Shown piece after piece: positions 39,051 to 49,625 of a stretch of 64,000 nt of DNA. This DNA comes from Yponomeuta sedellus. Lineage: Eukaryota > Arthropoda > Insecta > Lepidoptera > Yponomeutidae. The first letter of the stretch is position 1, and each line of letters begins with the position of its first letter. A program made the translations under genes and the position numbers. A model generated the notes under the pieces. That model was not told the DNA's origin and ran no database searches. It saw nothing but the letters and a program-made list of their open reading frames with translations. The stretch is taken from positions 16,490,269 through 16,554,268 of the forward strand of contig OW203725.1 of the NCBI GenBank assembly GCA_934045075.1. Direction: 5' to 3'.

Positions 39051-39367
39051 CTTTGTAAGTCCCCACTGCTGAGGCATGGGTCTCTTCCTGAATCTCAGGA
39101 AGGTTAGGCCATACTTCACCACGGGGGCCAAGTCCGGGTTGGTGGAGGATTGTAGGACAATGGCGGGTCTTACTGTCAGGAGTTATCAAGCCGCCCTAAG
39201 GTCTCTGACAGCCGGCACCAACAGCTTAACGTGCCTTGCGAAGCACGGAAGCTCTCGTAAAAAAATACACTAGCGGTAATCATGTGATGGTCACCAATCT
39301 AGCACAGGACCGCGCCTGCTGTTGATTAACCCAACCTTAACCCAAGTGATTGATTCCAATCACTCGT
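39051..39367 (+). repeat. Repeat family D copy
   Basis: It starts CTTTGTAAGTCCCCACTGCT and contains CTTCCTGAATCTCAGGAAGG, CGTGCCTTGCGAAGCACG and GTGATTGATTCCAATCAC. It is longer in the middle than the 18031 copy (extra CCACGGGGGCCAAGTCCGGG segment, shared with 46921). Confidence 0.75.
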
Positions 39368-39529
39368 TTGCTGATTAGTTTTTAGTGGAGTTATTGATTA
39401 TTTTTTATTTCAGTTTTCATTTGTGTCTTTTTAGGCATATTTTTATGTTTACTGGATTTATGCTGATTTCATAGAGGCTATGACACGACAAATCTATTGA
39501 GATATTATTTGTCAAAATTGTACCATTGA

Positions 39530-40480
39530 TTAACCCTTCTAGCGCCACGCGCGCTCGGAAAAAAGAAAGTTCAAAGGTACCGCATAGTGCAGGGTCATTT
39601 CGCACCGCCATTTTTTTGCATCTTTTTTGTGAACACAGTTCCGCAATTCTCAAATTAGAGAAAGTACTACGTAATTATTCAATAAGTGATATATATCACT
39701 ACAATCTGCATAAAATTCCCTATCCGGTTATTATACTTGTAATGCTAATAAAATTATCAATAAACTTACATGATATTCAAATGACGAGATGAATTTCACT
39801 ATCCACGCCATTTTGACACTACTTTGAACTTTGTCTCACTATTTTCACTAATTACTCATTCACTAGCACTGAACTAACACTTATAATATGATCTGCATAT
39901 TATCTATTACTGTTTACACAATTTTCATACTCTAATTCACCAAAATAAAGCTATAAAGGAATAATTACCAGGAAGAGGTAAAATGACACTGACCGCCCAT
40001 ACAAGCGGCACAATCCGGGCTAAAAGTTCGAGGCTTTTTTCACTTTCTTTTCCATCAAATACAACGAAACTATTATTTGAATCATAATCTACACACTTTT
40101 CCCAGTAATTTGATATATAACACATGAACAAATACGTAGCGTTGCCTTCTCTAAATAACTTATAAAACTTTAGCGAGCGGAGCAACTCACGACGAAAACG
40201 CAAAATGGCGTCTGACCTAGCAAGCTCATGTGGTTTCGATGATAATTCAATTTTTTTCCACGTCACGTCATTTGATTGGTTGGCGAAAGTAATCCTTACT
40301 AACCATTGGCCAATAAAACAACAGATATTGTCCATAGAGAATGCACAGAGCATAGATAAAAAGAGTCCAATCTGAGCGTTGCATAGTGTACATACGTCTG
40401 TACACTAAGCGCTTGGGGGATGCGCGCGGCCGGGCTGATTAGTGTACAGACGTATGTACACTAAACGCGAGAAGGGTTAA
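39530..40480. mobile_element. piggyBac-like nonautonomous element (TTAA-flanked)
   Basis: It begins TTAACCCTTCTAGCGCCACG and ends CGCGAGAAGGGTTAA: TTAA at both ends (39530-39533, 40477-40480) with an inverted CCCTTCTMGCG terminus, the signature of the piggyBac superfamily. Near the right end two palindromic words (TAGTGTACATACGTCTGTAC at 40385 and its inverse at 40440) could be subterminal binding sites. The 951-bp interior lacks a transposase. Confidence 0.75.
39937..40353 (-). CDS. Uncharacterised ORF inside piggyBac-like element
   Basis: 138 codons, the longest frame inside the TTAA element. It has a hydrophobic C-terminal stretch (ARIVPLVWAVSVILPLPGNY) and a basic middle (FRRELLRSLKFYKLFREG). 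It shows no DDE motif or zinc finger and is not recognisable as transposase. A plausible donor (CCT/GTAATTATT) lies near its end, so cargo exon capture is conceivable. On the opposite strand an ATG in good context (GCAAAATGGCG, 40200-40210) opens 56 codons. Both may be chance. Confidence 0.2.
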   Translation of the reverse strand: MLCAFSMDNICCFIGQWLVRITFANQSNDVTWKKIELSSKPHELARSDAILRFRRELLRSLKFYKLFREGNATYLFMCYISNYWEKCVDYDSNNSFVVFDGKESEKSLELLARIVPLVWAVSVILPLPGNYSFIALFW

Positions 40481-40513
40481 GGAGTTATGATAGAAGATAG
40501 AATCGAACACATA

Positions 40514-40710
40514 TAACACAACAAAACACAACACAACAAAACACAACACAACACAACATAACATTTTACATACTGGCACATACATTGCTTCTGGCCCCAC
40601 ACTAGGATACCCTGTGTCGTGGGAACCAGAAACAACGACATCACAAACATGTAAACATCCAAGACCTGGACTTTTTTTTTTGTTTCCAGCCGGGATTCGA
40701 ACCCGGGATA
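40514..40710 (-). mobile_element. tRNA-derived SINE, family A, with (AACAC)n tail
   Basis: On the minus strand: B box GGGTTCGAATCCCGGC, an A-run, CCAGGTCTTGGATGTTTACA, GGGTATCCTAGTGTGGGGCC, then a tail that has expanded into (GTGTT)n at 40514-40560. The A-box half is missing at the 40711 side. Confidence 0.8.
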
Positions 40711-41151
40711 CATACAGTAACCCCTTTTGGGAGTCGGGGAAAAACATTAACACAAAACCTAAGTCGAATATTTCATCATGGCATGATAGAGCTCTAGACC
40801 ACTATTAAGTTGTATTTCTCTTTTGTTCTATTTATTTTGTGACCGGGTGCAAGGCAGTACAGGCGGGACCTAACGGCGCCGGCGCCGACTAACGACCCTT
40901 AATTGCAGTGTAAGGCCTCGTACTATCACGGGTGAATTTGGCGCGCACTATTATTACAAACGATAACAGTTTACCTGCGACAACGAATTGAATTCGCCAG
41001 TCGGGGCATGACGTGCGCGGGCGGAATTGGAATTTCCGAATTCTTCGCGGTGACTGGCTGAGATTGGGGCTTGGTCATTATTTTCACCTAGTGCATACAA
41101 AATGCAAACATACACCGCAGTTGGCAGCTTAAAAGTATGTATGCATTTTGA
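40711..41151. other. No gene recognised; GC-richer centre
   Basis: 40850-41060 has GC-rich words (AACGGCGCCGGCGCCGACTA at 40874-40893 is a near-palindrome). No ORF with a domain. Confidence 0.3.
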
Positions 41152-41411
41152 TATCAACCCTTTGTATGTTCGCACTGGTGGGGGACGGATCTCTTACTGC
41201 ATCGCAGGAAGGTTAGGCCACAGTCCACCACGTGGGTCAAGTGGTGGAGGATTGTAAGAGAGTAGCGGGCTTTATTGTCAGAAGTTATCAAGCCGCCCAT
41301 AAGGCCTGTGACATGGCTCAATGACTGCCATTACATGGCAGCCGGTACCAACGGCTTAACGTGCCTTGCGAAGCACGGAAGCGCTCGAAAAAAATGCTAC
41401 TAGCGGTAGTA
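41152..41411 (+). repeat. Repeat family D copy
   Basis: ATCAACCCTTTGTATGTTCG, CTTACTGCATCGCAGGAAGG and CGTGCCTTGCGAAGCACGG are present. It ends close to the (GTAT)n microsatellite and lacks the GTGATTGATTCC end. Confidence 0.7.
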
Positions 41412-41454
41412 GCTGAGTATGTATATAAGTATGTGGTTGTGTATGTGTGCGTGT

Positions 41455-41590
41455 GGCTGTATGTATGTATGTATGTATGTATGTATGTATGTATGTATGT
41501 ATGTATGTATGTATGTATGTATGTATGTATGTATGTATGTATGTATGTATGTATGTATGTATGTATGTATGTATGTTACGTATGTATGTT
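41455..41590. repeat. (GTAT)n microsatellite
   Basis: About 30 uninterrupted GTAT repeats at 41459-41576, then TTACGTATGTATGT. The 124- and 61-codon frames across it are low-complexity artefacts (VCMYVCMY). Confidence 0.97.
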
Positions 41591-42185
41591 TATCTCTTGG
41601 TTAACTGTGCATAATCGACATTGCAACGTACAACAACTATCACAAAACTGCCACCTTCGTTTGTCAAATAAGCACGCAATCCTGAATGCAGCTTTGCAGC
41701 TGGATGGATTGGATTCAAGTACAGTTAACACGTGATCGTGATGTATATATATTTTTTACTTAAAGCGAGTGAATTTGTGGATACAGCTATTCTTTTAAAC
41801 GCATCTAGAGGTGTCCGCATGCAAGTGTTAACTGAATACTTGAGTTCCGAAGCGTCGTTACGACGGACGTAGCTTTAAGCGACCAACCAACGCAATATCT
41901 GACCAACTATGTACATTGAGCGCGCCAAACAGTAATGCGGAAGCAATTCGGAACGTACCCCGTTTATGGAGGACGGTTTTACTCCTCGCATGAGGTTATA
42001 TCACAAAATAAAACCTTAAGAGGGTTCGCCTTATTCTGCCCTCTACTTTTACGTAACTGTCCATTCTATTGGTTTTACCATTTTGACGATTCCTAAGTGT
42101 ATTCCGGACAGTTTGGAGTAGGTTAAATGGGACAACTTCATGCAGTGGACTATAGTGGAGGCATTAGAGCAACTGTTACTGAATA
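41591..42185. other. No gene recognised
   Basis: Non-repetitive to the eye, with GC-richer parts at 41800-41960. No coding frame supported. Confidence 0.35.
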
Positions 42186-42574
42186 CACTGGCCTGCAAAA
42201 CTAAGTATCACACATTTAAAATAGAAATAACTTTTATAAGTGCACAAGATATACTTTCGAAATAACAAGGACTCGAAAAAGAGTTTAATTTTGTGTATAA
42301 AAACTTCATAGTCGGTAACCTTATTATAAGACATGGCTGAAAAACCCCCAATTCAATTAACTGTTTTAGCACTAATCCCAAAAGCACTTGCACATACAAA
42401 AACAGGGACTCGTCTGTCAAATATTGCTTGGCACCGATTAATTTTCACAGCCGTATTCCTGTTGTTCTATGCCCACTACGAATTGATTTGTGAATTAGTG
42501 CTGAAAAAGGCTCATTGACTGGTTTTTCATCAAAAAAATATTTATAAGTGTAATACTTAGTTTTGCAGGTCAGT
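42186..42574. mobile_element. Tc1/mariner (Tc3-like) nonautonomous element
   Basis: The left end CACTGGCCTGCAAAACTAAG.. and right end ..CTTAGTTTTGCAGGTCAGT form ~33-bp imperfect TIRs, flanked by TA on both sides (42184-42185, 42575-42576). Terminal words of the type GGCCTGCAAAA-TAAGTATCAC are familiar from Tc3-like elements. The 61-codon interior frame is not transposase. Confidence 0.78.
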
Positions 42575-42744
42575 ATAGATAGACTGTTGAAGACTTTTGC
42601 AGTAATTTTAAAATTATTATTTTTTTCATTGTCTTTTCTCTCTCATGTCATCCGTTTTATAATATTCTTGCTGTCACTAGCTTACCGTTTTCATTAGATT
42701 TGATTAGATTGACACTTTTTTGCACACAATACATTTCGAAAGTC

Positions 42745-42820
42745 GTCAGGCTGTACTAGTCCACTGCAGGACATAGCCCTCCCCTAATGAGCGCAACACT
42801 TTGTGCCATCATTGTGGTAA
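42745..42820 (+). repeat. Repeat family E fragment
   Basis: AGTCCACTGCAGGACATAGC, CCTCCCCTAATGAGCGCAAC and TGTGCCATCATTG match 63862-63915. Confidence 0.7.
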
Positions 42821-43001
42821 CATTTTGAAAGTACGTTAAAATTTAACATAGACCGTGCATTCCAAATACTGAAGAGATGGTGGGTAATTTTTAGGATACT
42901 TGATCCTGGAATTCATGACCACGAAATAAAAAAAAAATGGTGATACTGTTTCGGAGCAGTTCGATAACAATCACTGTGACACGAAACTTTTATTATGTTA
43001 C

Positions 43002-43196
43002 TAGCTGACCCAGCGAACTTCGTACCGCCTAACAGTCGATTTTTTATCTTTCTTTATTTTTCCCTCCGTAAGAACCATTCTCGTACTTCAAGGAATTTTC
43101 TAAATAAAGAATTAGCGAAATCGGTTCAGATCCTCTCGAGATTTGCGCTTACCAACACATTCAGCGATTCATTTTTATATTATAGATTATTATTAA
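43002..43196 (+). repeat. Lepidopteran CTAGCTGACCCAGC repeat
   Basis: ACTAGCTGACCCAGCGAACT, TCGTACCGCCTAACAGTCGA and GCGAAATCGGTTCAGATC, with an end TTTTTATATTATAGATTATT, form a near-complete short member of a widespread lepidopteran repeat. Together with the 7.9 and 51-kb heads it is the main basis for calling the host a lepidopteran. Confidence 0.7.
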
Positions 43197-43397
43197 AAAA
43201 AGTATTGTAATAAAAATTTGCACATAGGCGAGCTAGCTATTAGATACTCGTAATCATCGTACCTTTAACAACTCAACAATAATAGAAAAGCTTCATTATT
43301 ATAAAAAATATTCATTAAAAATTGTTAATTAAGGTAGCACACCTGTGGCGCTTCAAGAGAAAATGCCAGACACAGTTTATAGTTCAGACGTACTTAC

Positions 43398-43590
43398 ATG
43401 ATTTCCAAAATTTATATGAAAACTGGTGCCGAGTCTACGCAATATGATTTTTGTATGACACAAGTTATAATTTTTAGTCCATTTTTGGTCCTAATAGTAC
43501 CCCAAAGCGCTTTCGGCTTCATCACCGACTGGAAGCAATTTTATCCAATGCAAACCGAACGTAACGGTTCATCTCCGTTCATTGTTTAGA
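43398..43590 (+). other. Short frame with signal-peptide-like N-terminus, unidentified
   Basis: 63 codons, with a hydrophobic run (VIIFSPFLVLIVPQSAFGFI) followed by a polar tail. The run could pass as a signal peptide. There is no Kozak support, no splice context I can defend and no family match. Confidence 0.12.
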
Positions 43591-43799
43591 AAAAAATAGG
43601 CGTAAGGAAGTATTCACTTCAAAAAAAGTACTTACAATGACATAAAATTCCTGGCCATCGATTCTGTTAGTGTTAAGTGCAATTTTATTTTATTTACACC
43701 TCATTCTTGGCTGGTTCTAAAAATAGTTATCACAGCTGTTGTTAAGATTTCTCATGTTCACTTTGAGACAAAAACGTATTGTAAACAAGTTATAATTTT

Positions 43800-44292
43800 T
43801 TCAACACACTTGCTCATAAAGTGGCTCTATGGTCACCGCAATTAGGCACAGAATGACACCCATAATCAAACGGCGACTTTTTCATTGCTATAACTCATTA
43901 GTGAGTTATAGATTTTTTTTTAATTTTATTGGTTGAGTTGCTTTGTTCAAACGTTTTTATTTAAAAAAAGATCGTGTTCAATAGAAAAAATAAATTAATG
44001 TTCCTATTGCTTGGTCATCTCATGACTTCTTATTTAAATAGATGATTTTAACTCGTACGTGTTTAATAAATTAAACCTTCACTCAACTTCCCCATTTTGT
44101 ACGTGGCAGAATAGGCGCAAATCCTATGAGCGGGAAATAAAAAAAAAATCTCATCCCTTTAGTCTGTGGCCGAACGCAATGCGCGCGCATAGAAAAACTG
44201 ATTAATTTTTACCGCCATAGCAAAACATTTTTCACATCTAAATAAAATGGGTTTTTATTGTTATTTTATTCACAAGTGTGTTGAAAAACGTC
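43800..44292. mobile_element. Nested element with TIR TTTTTCAACACACTTG
   Basis: The left end TTTTTTCAACACACTTGCTC and right end CACAAGTGTGTTGAAAAACG are inverted (~24 bp including an ATAAA/TTTAT step). Their position splits the surrounding long-TIR MITE, so this insertion is the younger one. The interior has AT-rich DNA and no ORF. Confidence 0.6.
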
Positions 44293-44410
44293 GTATGACA
44301 CACGTGTGTATTGATGATTACCGTCCTTGGCTCTCTTAAGACCCTCGCCTACGGGTCTCAATGGCGCCTCGGCGGTAATCACCAATGTTACACACTAGTA
44401 CCATACCATA
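44293..44410. repeat. Hairpin-forming segment GATTACCG...CGGTAATC
   Basis: TTGATGATTACCG at 44312 and CGGTAATCACCAA at 44373 are inverted, with further pairing GACCC..GGGTC inside. Probably a repeat end; unclassified. Confidence 0.5.
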
Positions 44411-44460
44411 ATGTACTATTATTCCATTGGCAGCGCTAGTTAGCGCCCCTAAGCGCCTTA

Positions 44461-44944
44461 ACAGAATAGGCCTCAAAATAGGCCATCAATGATTTAGCAA
44501 AAGTAGCCTCTGTACCTTATTTTGTTGGGGCGCCCGCCACGCTGGACCCACTTAAGTTGGGCACCGCACGCCATCGCGGGGGCACTTCGGGGAACTTGCC
44601 CGAGTCGATGAACCTCGCCGTGCACTTACAATTTACCCATCGGAAACATTATTACACCTTAAAATAGAACGGTTATGTGTGATTGACACGAATGGGATAT
44701 GTTTCACCGTATGATTAATACCTGCGCATATATGGCAGGCGTTGATTGACCATTATGACAATCAAAAGAACTGCTGCTTCAAATTAAAAAGAGAATGAAT
44801 GACTCGGTTAAATCTAATGAAACTCGTACATAATGTACATAAATTTATCTCTCGCCATGATATAACAACTTAACTTATATAAAAAAAAATGTAGCCTCTA
44901 TATTTACATCTCACTGCAGGAACTAGGCATCTTCTCACTAAGAG
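44461..44944. other. GC-rich block then AT-rich DNA; no gene
   Basis: 44527-44630 is GC-rich (GGGGCGCCCGCCACGCTGGA) and looks like an imported repeat piece. No coding frame is recognised. Confidence 0.35.
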
Positions 44945-45165
44945 TATGGGCTTGATTACCACGCGTGCCTACCGCGAATTGGCAATTTCGATTCACCTCT
45001 CACGTTTCCCCACAATGTGTTCCTTCACAATAAGCAAGTCGATTGCTAATGTAAATTCACAAATATAACTAACTTAGAAAAGAAAGTAATTGATTCTTGC
45101 CCGGATTTGAACTCATGACGTCCTTAAACTGAGCCTAGCGTTCTACCGTTGCACCGCCACTGCTT
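44945..45165 (-). mobile_element. tRNA-derived SINE, family C relative, minus strand
   Basis: On the minus strand: GTGGCGGTGCAACGGTAGAAC (A-box side), CATGAGTTCAAATCCGGGC (B box), then TTAGTTATATTTGTGAATTT and the TGTGAAGGAACACATTGTGG body. Confidence 0.7.
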
Positions 45166-45437
45166 ACTTCTAGCAAGAGTTTTTAAAAATATATGAAGAA
45201 GGCGAGTCGCCAGGCAAGAAACAATAAGATCGGAAAGCAATTTCACGCACGTACACGCAAGAAATAAGCTGGAGAGCATTACAGCAAGACAAATGCTCCA
45301 GCGACAATATTAACATAGTCCGGGGTTCGGGCCAGGAAACAAATGGACTAGAGAGCGAGGAATCTTACTTCCGTCCTAAGCCAGGAGCAATTATTATAAA
45401 AATTCTTTATTGCATAAACATTTTGCGAGCAATGCTT
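45166..45437. other. No gene recognised
   Basis: Mixed composition. TTCGGGCCAGGAAACAAATG and TAAAAATTCTTTATTGCATA hint at an old LINE/SINE end. Confidence 0.35.
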
Positions 45438-45560
45438 AGTATTGTATTTTCTAAGGTTAACACGAGCACTAGACATAATTAAAACTGTTACTATACGGAT
45501 TTATGCTCGTTTATTACATTTTTACAATATTCCTACGTTTCGGCACTTTTACAGGTGCCG
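45438..45560. mobile_element. Half copy of the 4.6-kb foldback hairpin
   Basis: TTTTCTAAGGTTAACACGAG, CTAGACATAATTAAAACTGT and ATACGGATTTATGCTCGTTT match 4631-4730. The second arm is reduced to AGGTGCCG. Confidence 0.75.
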
Positions 45561-45639
45561 TGGTTTCGGATGACTGAGGTGGTAGGCGTCTTTTTGTAAG
45601 CATTAACTGTTAGTTTACTACCCTCGGCAAAAATTAAAA

Positions 45640-46212
45640 AAGTTAATTATGAAGTTCGGCTCATTTTGAAACACCCAAACTGTTGATTGTTGTTTAGTTT
45701 CGGGATCGTACGCGTAGATCCAGGATTAGTCACCTGTGTAGATATTATAAACAGATTTTGAGTCGTCTCTGTTGAATTTCTTTAAGGTTTTCTTGCACCA
45801 TTCGACGCGAGCATCTTTTTAATCCTGAGTTAAGTTGTGCGGGATCCAACGCGAACAAATGTTCATGTAATATCCTATGAATGCTCGTCATACATATGCC
45901 CAGAATAGCCTCTATCTCGCGATACGTAACATGGCGGTCTTGCATTATTAGTTTTCGCACAGCTTCAATATTTTGGGGCACAACCACCGATTTCAGGCGA
46001 CCTTCTTTAACTTCGTCCGTGAGCTTACTGAGACCGCGATTAAACTCACTAAACCAGTGATACACAGTCGTTTTTGATGGAGCTTCACCAGCAAAAGTCG
46101 AAGTTAATTGATCTACGCACTATTGTTGCGTTAAACCACGTCGAAAATCGTAATAAATCATAGCACGAATATTTTCACGAGTATAAGTTCGATTTTTTCA
46201 GCGATATGACAT
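45640..46212 (-). pseudogene. mariner transposase remnant
   Basis: The start is at 46212 (MSYR) on the minus strand. The N-terminal paired helix-turn-helix region is readable: YTRENIRAMIYYDFRRGLTQ, then VYHWFSEFNRGLSKLTDEVK, VVVPQNIEAVRKLIMQDRHV and TYREIEAILGICMTSIHRIL, all characteristic of mariner. After a frameshift near 45800 the block around the first catalytic Asp follows (TGD, then a stop in the codon where family members have Glu or Thr, then SWIYAYDPETKQQSTVW). There are two stops before residue 40 and the sequence fades after 45650, so the C-terminal two catalytic residues are absent. Mariner transposases are about 345 residues; roughly half remains. No TIRs were found. Confidence 0.85.
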
Positions 46213-46920
46213 TTTAAACCCAACAAAAACAAAACACTAACGTATATAAGAAAAAAATATTATAGGCCAGTATTTAAAAAAAGAACGAATTTGACCATGG
46301 AGGTCAGACATTGCGTTTAAAATTATTGGAATCCCATATTCCGCATACATAAGTAGCAGCCTATGTATATAAACTACAAAAATATACCTATATAGGAGTA
46401 TTACTCTGAAGTCCGAAGTAGTGCTTATGGATTCTACTCTTAAACACATCAACTCACTGGGGCTGGCGTATGTATAGGGGCAGCGCGCTCCACAAGCGTA
46501 CAGAGTGCTTAGTGCAAGTTTTTTAACTACTCGATCGCGTTAACGTAAACTCATATTTCTATGGCATCGAGAAAGCGCCACCTAGCGACAAATATGGAAA
46601 TTAAAATTGCTGAGTGCGAGTTGTAATGGTTTACGTTGAGAAGTGAACACGTTTACTAGCTAAAACACGAATAAACGCGAGTGCGAGTTGTACTGTGGCG
46701 CGTATTGCCAGTTTGAACAGTTAACTTACTCATACTCACTACTCAATGCTCGATTAACGCGGTAGTAAAGTTATTCGATCTAAGCACTCAGCTGTCACAG
46801 TGAAAAAATTCGCATAGCCTGCCGTACCATGCACGGCGACCAGTTTAGGCGCTAGCGTGGAATATCCCTAAATAAAAACATACTCGTAGGTACATACAAA
46901 CATTATATACATACTTCGTA
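46213..46920. other. No gene recognised
   Basis: 46540-46800 contains several ACTCG/CGAGT words and near-inverted GCGTTAACGTAAAC/GATTAACGCGG, possibly an old TIR element. Not resolved. Confidence 0.3.
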
Positions 46921-47279
46921 TGGTATCAATCCTTGTATGTCCCCACTGGGCACGGGTCTCTTCCTCCATAGCAGGAAGGTTAGGCCATACTCCACCACGG
47001 GGCCAAGTCCGAGTTAGTGAGAGATTGTAAAGCAGTGGCAGGCCTTACGGTCAGAAGTTATCAAGCCGCCCTAAGGCCTCTGACATGGCTTAACGACTGT
47101 CATTACATGACAACCGGCACCAACGGCTTAACGTGCCTTGCGAAGCACGGAAGCGCTCGATAAAAATGCCACTAGCGATAGTCGCGGGACGGTCACCCAT
47201 CCTGCACCTGACCGATGCTGTTGTTGCTTAACCAAGTGATTGATTCCAATCACTCGGTTCGACTAGGCCACGAGCGCTT
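46921..47279 (+). repeat. Repeat family D, longest copy
   Basis: Runs from TGGTATCAATCCTTGTATGT to GACTAGGCCACGAGCGCTT with all three hairpin words (TTCCTCCATAGCAGGAA, CGTGCCTTGCGAAGCACG, GTGATTGATTCCAATCAC) and the CCACCACGGGGCCAAGTCC middle. The best template for a consensus. Confidence 0.78.
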
Positions 47280-47317
47280 CATATACATACTTAAATAGGT
47301 ACATACGTACGTACATA

Positions 47318-47542
47318 CAGTCTGTTAGCTTTTAGATTAACCTCGGGCTCTAGAGTAGGCTACGGTTTTCGCCGAAAGCACACGAATGTAATACTACTTC
47401 CGGCTCTGTATAAAACTTTTCTTCACTATTTTGAAAAGTTATGTAAAGTTATGTGTCATATTAGTTCCGGTATTTCAATAACACGAATATATCCGATTCT
47501 ATCCGATAGTAACCGAGGTATATTCTAAAAGCTTACTGACTG
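47318..47542. mobile_element. Tc1/mariner-like MITE, copy 2
   Basis: Ends CAGTCTGTTAGCTTTTAGAT and TTCTAAAAGCTTACTGACTG, TA on both sides (47316-47317, 47543-47544), and an interior shared with 13966-14180. It follows a family D copy after ~40 bp. Confidence 0.87.
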
Positions 47543-49424
47543 TACAGCATCAGCTACAATCATACGTATTTTTGGTGCTGCCGTAGAAACTTACAAATTA
47601 AATGGAACAGTCAAGTATATTTTACCTACATACTTACAAAAACGTAAACTTACTATCCGTCGGAATTATCTAGGCACCTCGAAGAAAAGTGTTGCGTCAC
47701 ACTTCCGATCTCGACCGTGGGCAAAACAGAGGTCAAGTGCGATGCGGGACGTCAAGCTGCCTATATATTTCCGACGGCATAAGCCACAATAGACCATGAT
47801 ATATTATGTCTCCGGCCTTAAATAGAGCTCACCTTTGGGCATCGACCACTTTTCTATCACGCCAAACCCCTTGGTAATCACTAAGTACAAAGTGATCATT
47901 AAATTTGACTATGTAGATCTATCAAACTCGTACTGAAGTGGATTGCCTTTATCTAACCTAGAACGCTTCATAGCTACATCAATGTAACGTAAGACAATGC
48001 CGAGAGAAGGCAGTAACACTCTAGTGGAATGTAGCGAATTTGAAGCGCGCATCCAATCGGTATTCAGCACTCGTCATCGTAATTCCGTGTCCGACGGGCT
48101 ACAGTCATCAATCTTGATCAGAATCAACTGGGGAGCTGGACAGTCCACCCCGTTTGACGCAGCAAACATAGTTACACCGAGACTTGTTCTACGTGATCGC
48201 CTTAGCTTAAATACTTCTTTTTACAGTGGTTGGAGACAACTTTTTAGTATTTACTGGGACCCTTTTTGGATTCCGTAATCTCAGAAAGAAATGTCCGGCG
48301 TCATAATATAACCAGTAATACCACTAGTTAGTTTAGCGCAAGCAAAAATTCCACTGTAAAATGAATTAAGACAAAAGTTTCATTTCATTCCAACACGATG
48401 ATGTCCAACATTCCAGCCACCTAATTGTGCAAGAAATTTAAACCGAAAAACTAACGCTAAAGCTAATTAATGCATGCTGCAGCATACGCGTCAGCAGCGT
48501 GTGGGCAGAGTCTACATTCAACAAGTTGGTGGCTAAAACCTTTTTATTGTAGCGCCAGGGTCTAAAGTAATGAAGTAGGGTTTCTAGAAAAAAAGTACTC
48601 CCCTTTTTTCATCGGAGCGTCAAAGAGTAGCGATTTAGTGGCAAAGATTTTCTTTCATCTGGGCGGTCTGAATACTGCATCAGAGCGCAGTTTCAAAAGA
48701 CTCTGATGAATTTCCAACTCTTTGTTTCCGCTCGGTCTATCTCAACAAGGCATTGCTTTTTAATTTAGACCATTTTGTTTTCTTCCTTTTGTACTGATGA
48801 TAAAATCGGTATCCGGTTTTCGCTTTGTAATGAGGAGCTCTCTCCTTAGTGTGGAGTTTTCTTAGCTTCCTTTTCAGATATCTTCATGAAATGAAGCCTT
48901 AGAGGTTAACATTTACGTTTACGTACCTAACGGTTTCCTTATTATTCAGTGACTTTAACTTCCGACCATGCGAAAGAAAAAAAAATTAAATCAAAAACAG
49001 TTAATTGATACGATATACCTTTACATTTTTGTTGTAAAGGCGCCCCTAACTTAACTGAATAGAGTGCACGCCTGTGAAGGTTAACGTGTTGTACATGTCC
49101 TGACACACAAATCCCTAAATTGAAGGTGGCATTCAGATGAGCTGTCGCGGCGCGTGGGGTGACTCCATCAATCTTGATCTCGGTCCACGGGGGACTGCAG
49201 GCAACGACTTTTGCTTACATCACTGTACTGAGCTGGAGCTCGGATGTGGCTGGAGAAGCCGAGTTTATTCTTGAAGTCTCGGTCACAGGTGTTAATGGAG
49301 CAGGAGTAATTCCCATACAAACACAGTTCAATTTTTAATTTACAAACGATACATCGGATCGCAATGAAACAGCCAATAGTTTAGAGGTTCGCTCACAAAT
49401 CGGGGTTCGCTCGTGCTTACAATC
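47543..49424. other. Mostly low-repeat stretch; no gene recognised
   Basis: The 93-codon plus frame at 47997-48278 has no domain I know. On the minus strand, 49320-49225 encodes CSINTCDRDFKNKLGFSSHI, which resembles the C2H2-like C-terminal tag of some non-LTR ORFs and is probably a LINE remnant. 48480-48800 is non-repetitive by eye and may be host intergenic or intronic DNA. Confidence 0.3.
49225..49323 (-). pseudogene. LINE C-terminal C2H2-like fragment
   Basis: The minus-strand frame reads YGNYSCSINTCDRDFKNKLG then FSSHIRAPAQ. The C-x4-C spacing followed by R-x-F-x-x-x-x-G-x-x-S-H recalls the CxxCgRxFkxxxGLxSHxR motif found near the end of RTE-like and other LINE polyproteins in animals. 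One expected histidine (after SHIRA) is Pro. Only ~30 codons support it. Confidence 0.35.
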
Positions 49425-49625
49425 GATATTTTATAGAATATAAAATATATTATAGCCTCCACTACGCCGTTCCACTCCACTAAGTGGTTAACAAGCTTGA
49501 CTACTTTAACAGAGGTCGTGGGTTCATTCCTATTGGATGCCTTACTTAATTTGTAAGGCTTCTGGGGCCAGAAGCAATGTATGTGTCAGTATGTAAAAGT
49601 TGTGTTATGTTATAAGCCTTTGCAT
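49425..49625 (+). mobile_element. SINE with GGTCGTGGGTTCATTCC box, inverted partner at 51.1 kb
   Basis: GAATATAAAATATATTATAG, CTCCACTACGCCGTTCC, GGTTAACAAGCTTGACTACT and ATTCCTATTGGATGCCTTAC recur inverted at 51262-51150. After 49560 it merges with a family A tail (GGGGCCAGAAGCAATGTATG), making a chimeric or nested SINE. Confidence 0.65.

Larger units (their letters stand above)
43715..44460. mobile_element. Long-TIR MITE relative carrying a nested insertion
   Basis: 43720-43800 (TTCTAAAAATAGTTATCACAG, AGATTTCTCATGTTCACTTT, AAAAACGTATTGTAAACAAG) matches the right half of the 24384 element. 44410-44460 (TTCCATTGGCAGCGCTAGTT, AGCGCCCCTAAGCGCCTTAA) matches its outer end. The two halves are separated by the block described next. 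Confidence 0.6.

Noticed and set aside
41361..41735. 124-codon ORF at 41.4 kb
   Set aside because: Translation of a (GTAT)n microsatellite fused to the end of repeat family D.
43398..43590. Secreted host peptide at 43.4 kb
   Set aside because: Only a hydrophobic run supports it; no splice or start context and no family match. Kept in the list at very low confidence as a description, not as a gene call.
48120..49180. Shared phrase ATCAATCTTGATC between 48.1 and 49.2 kb as evidence for a duplicated gene
   Set aside because: The match is only about 13 bases and the surrounding sequence does not align on either strand.
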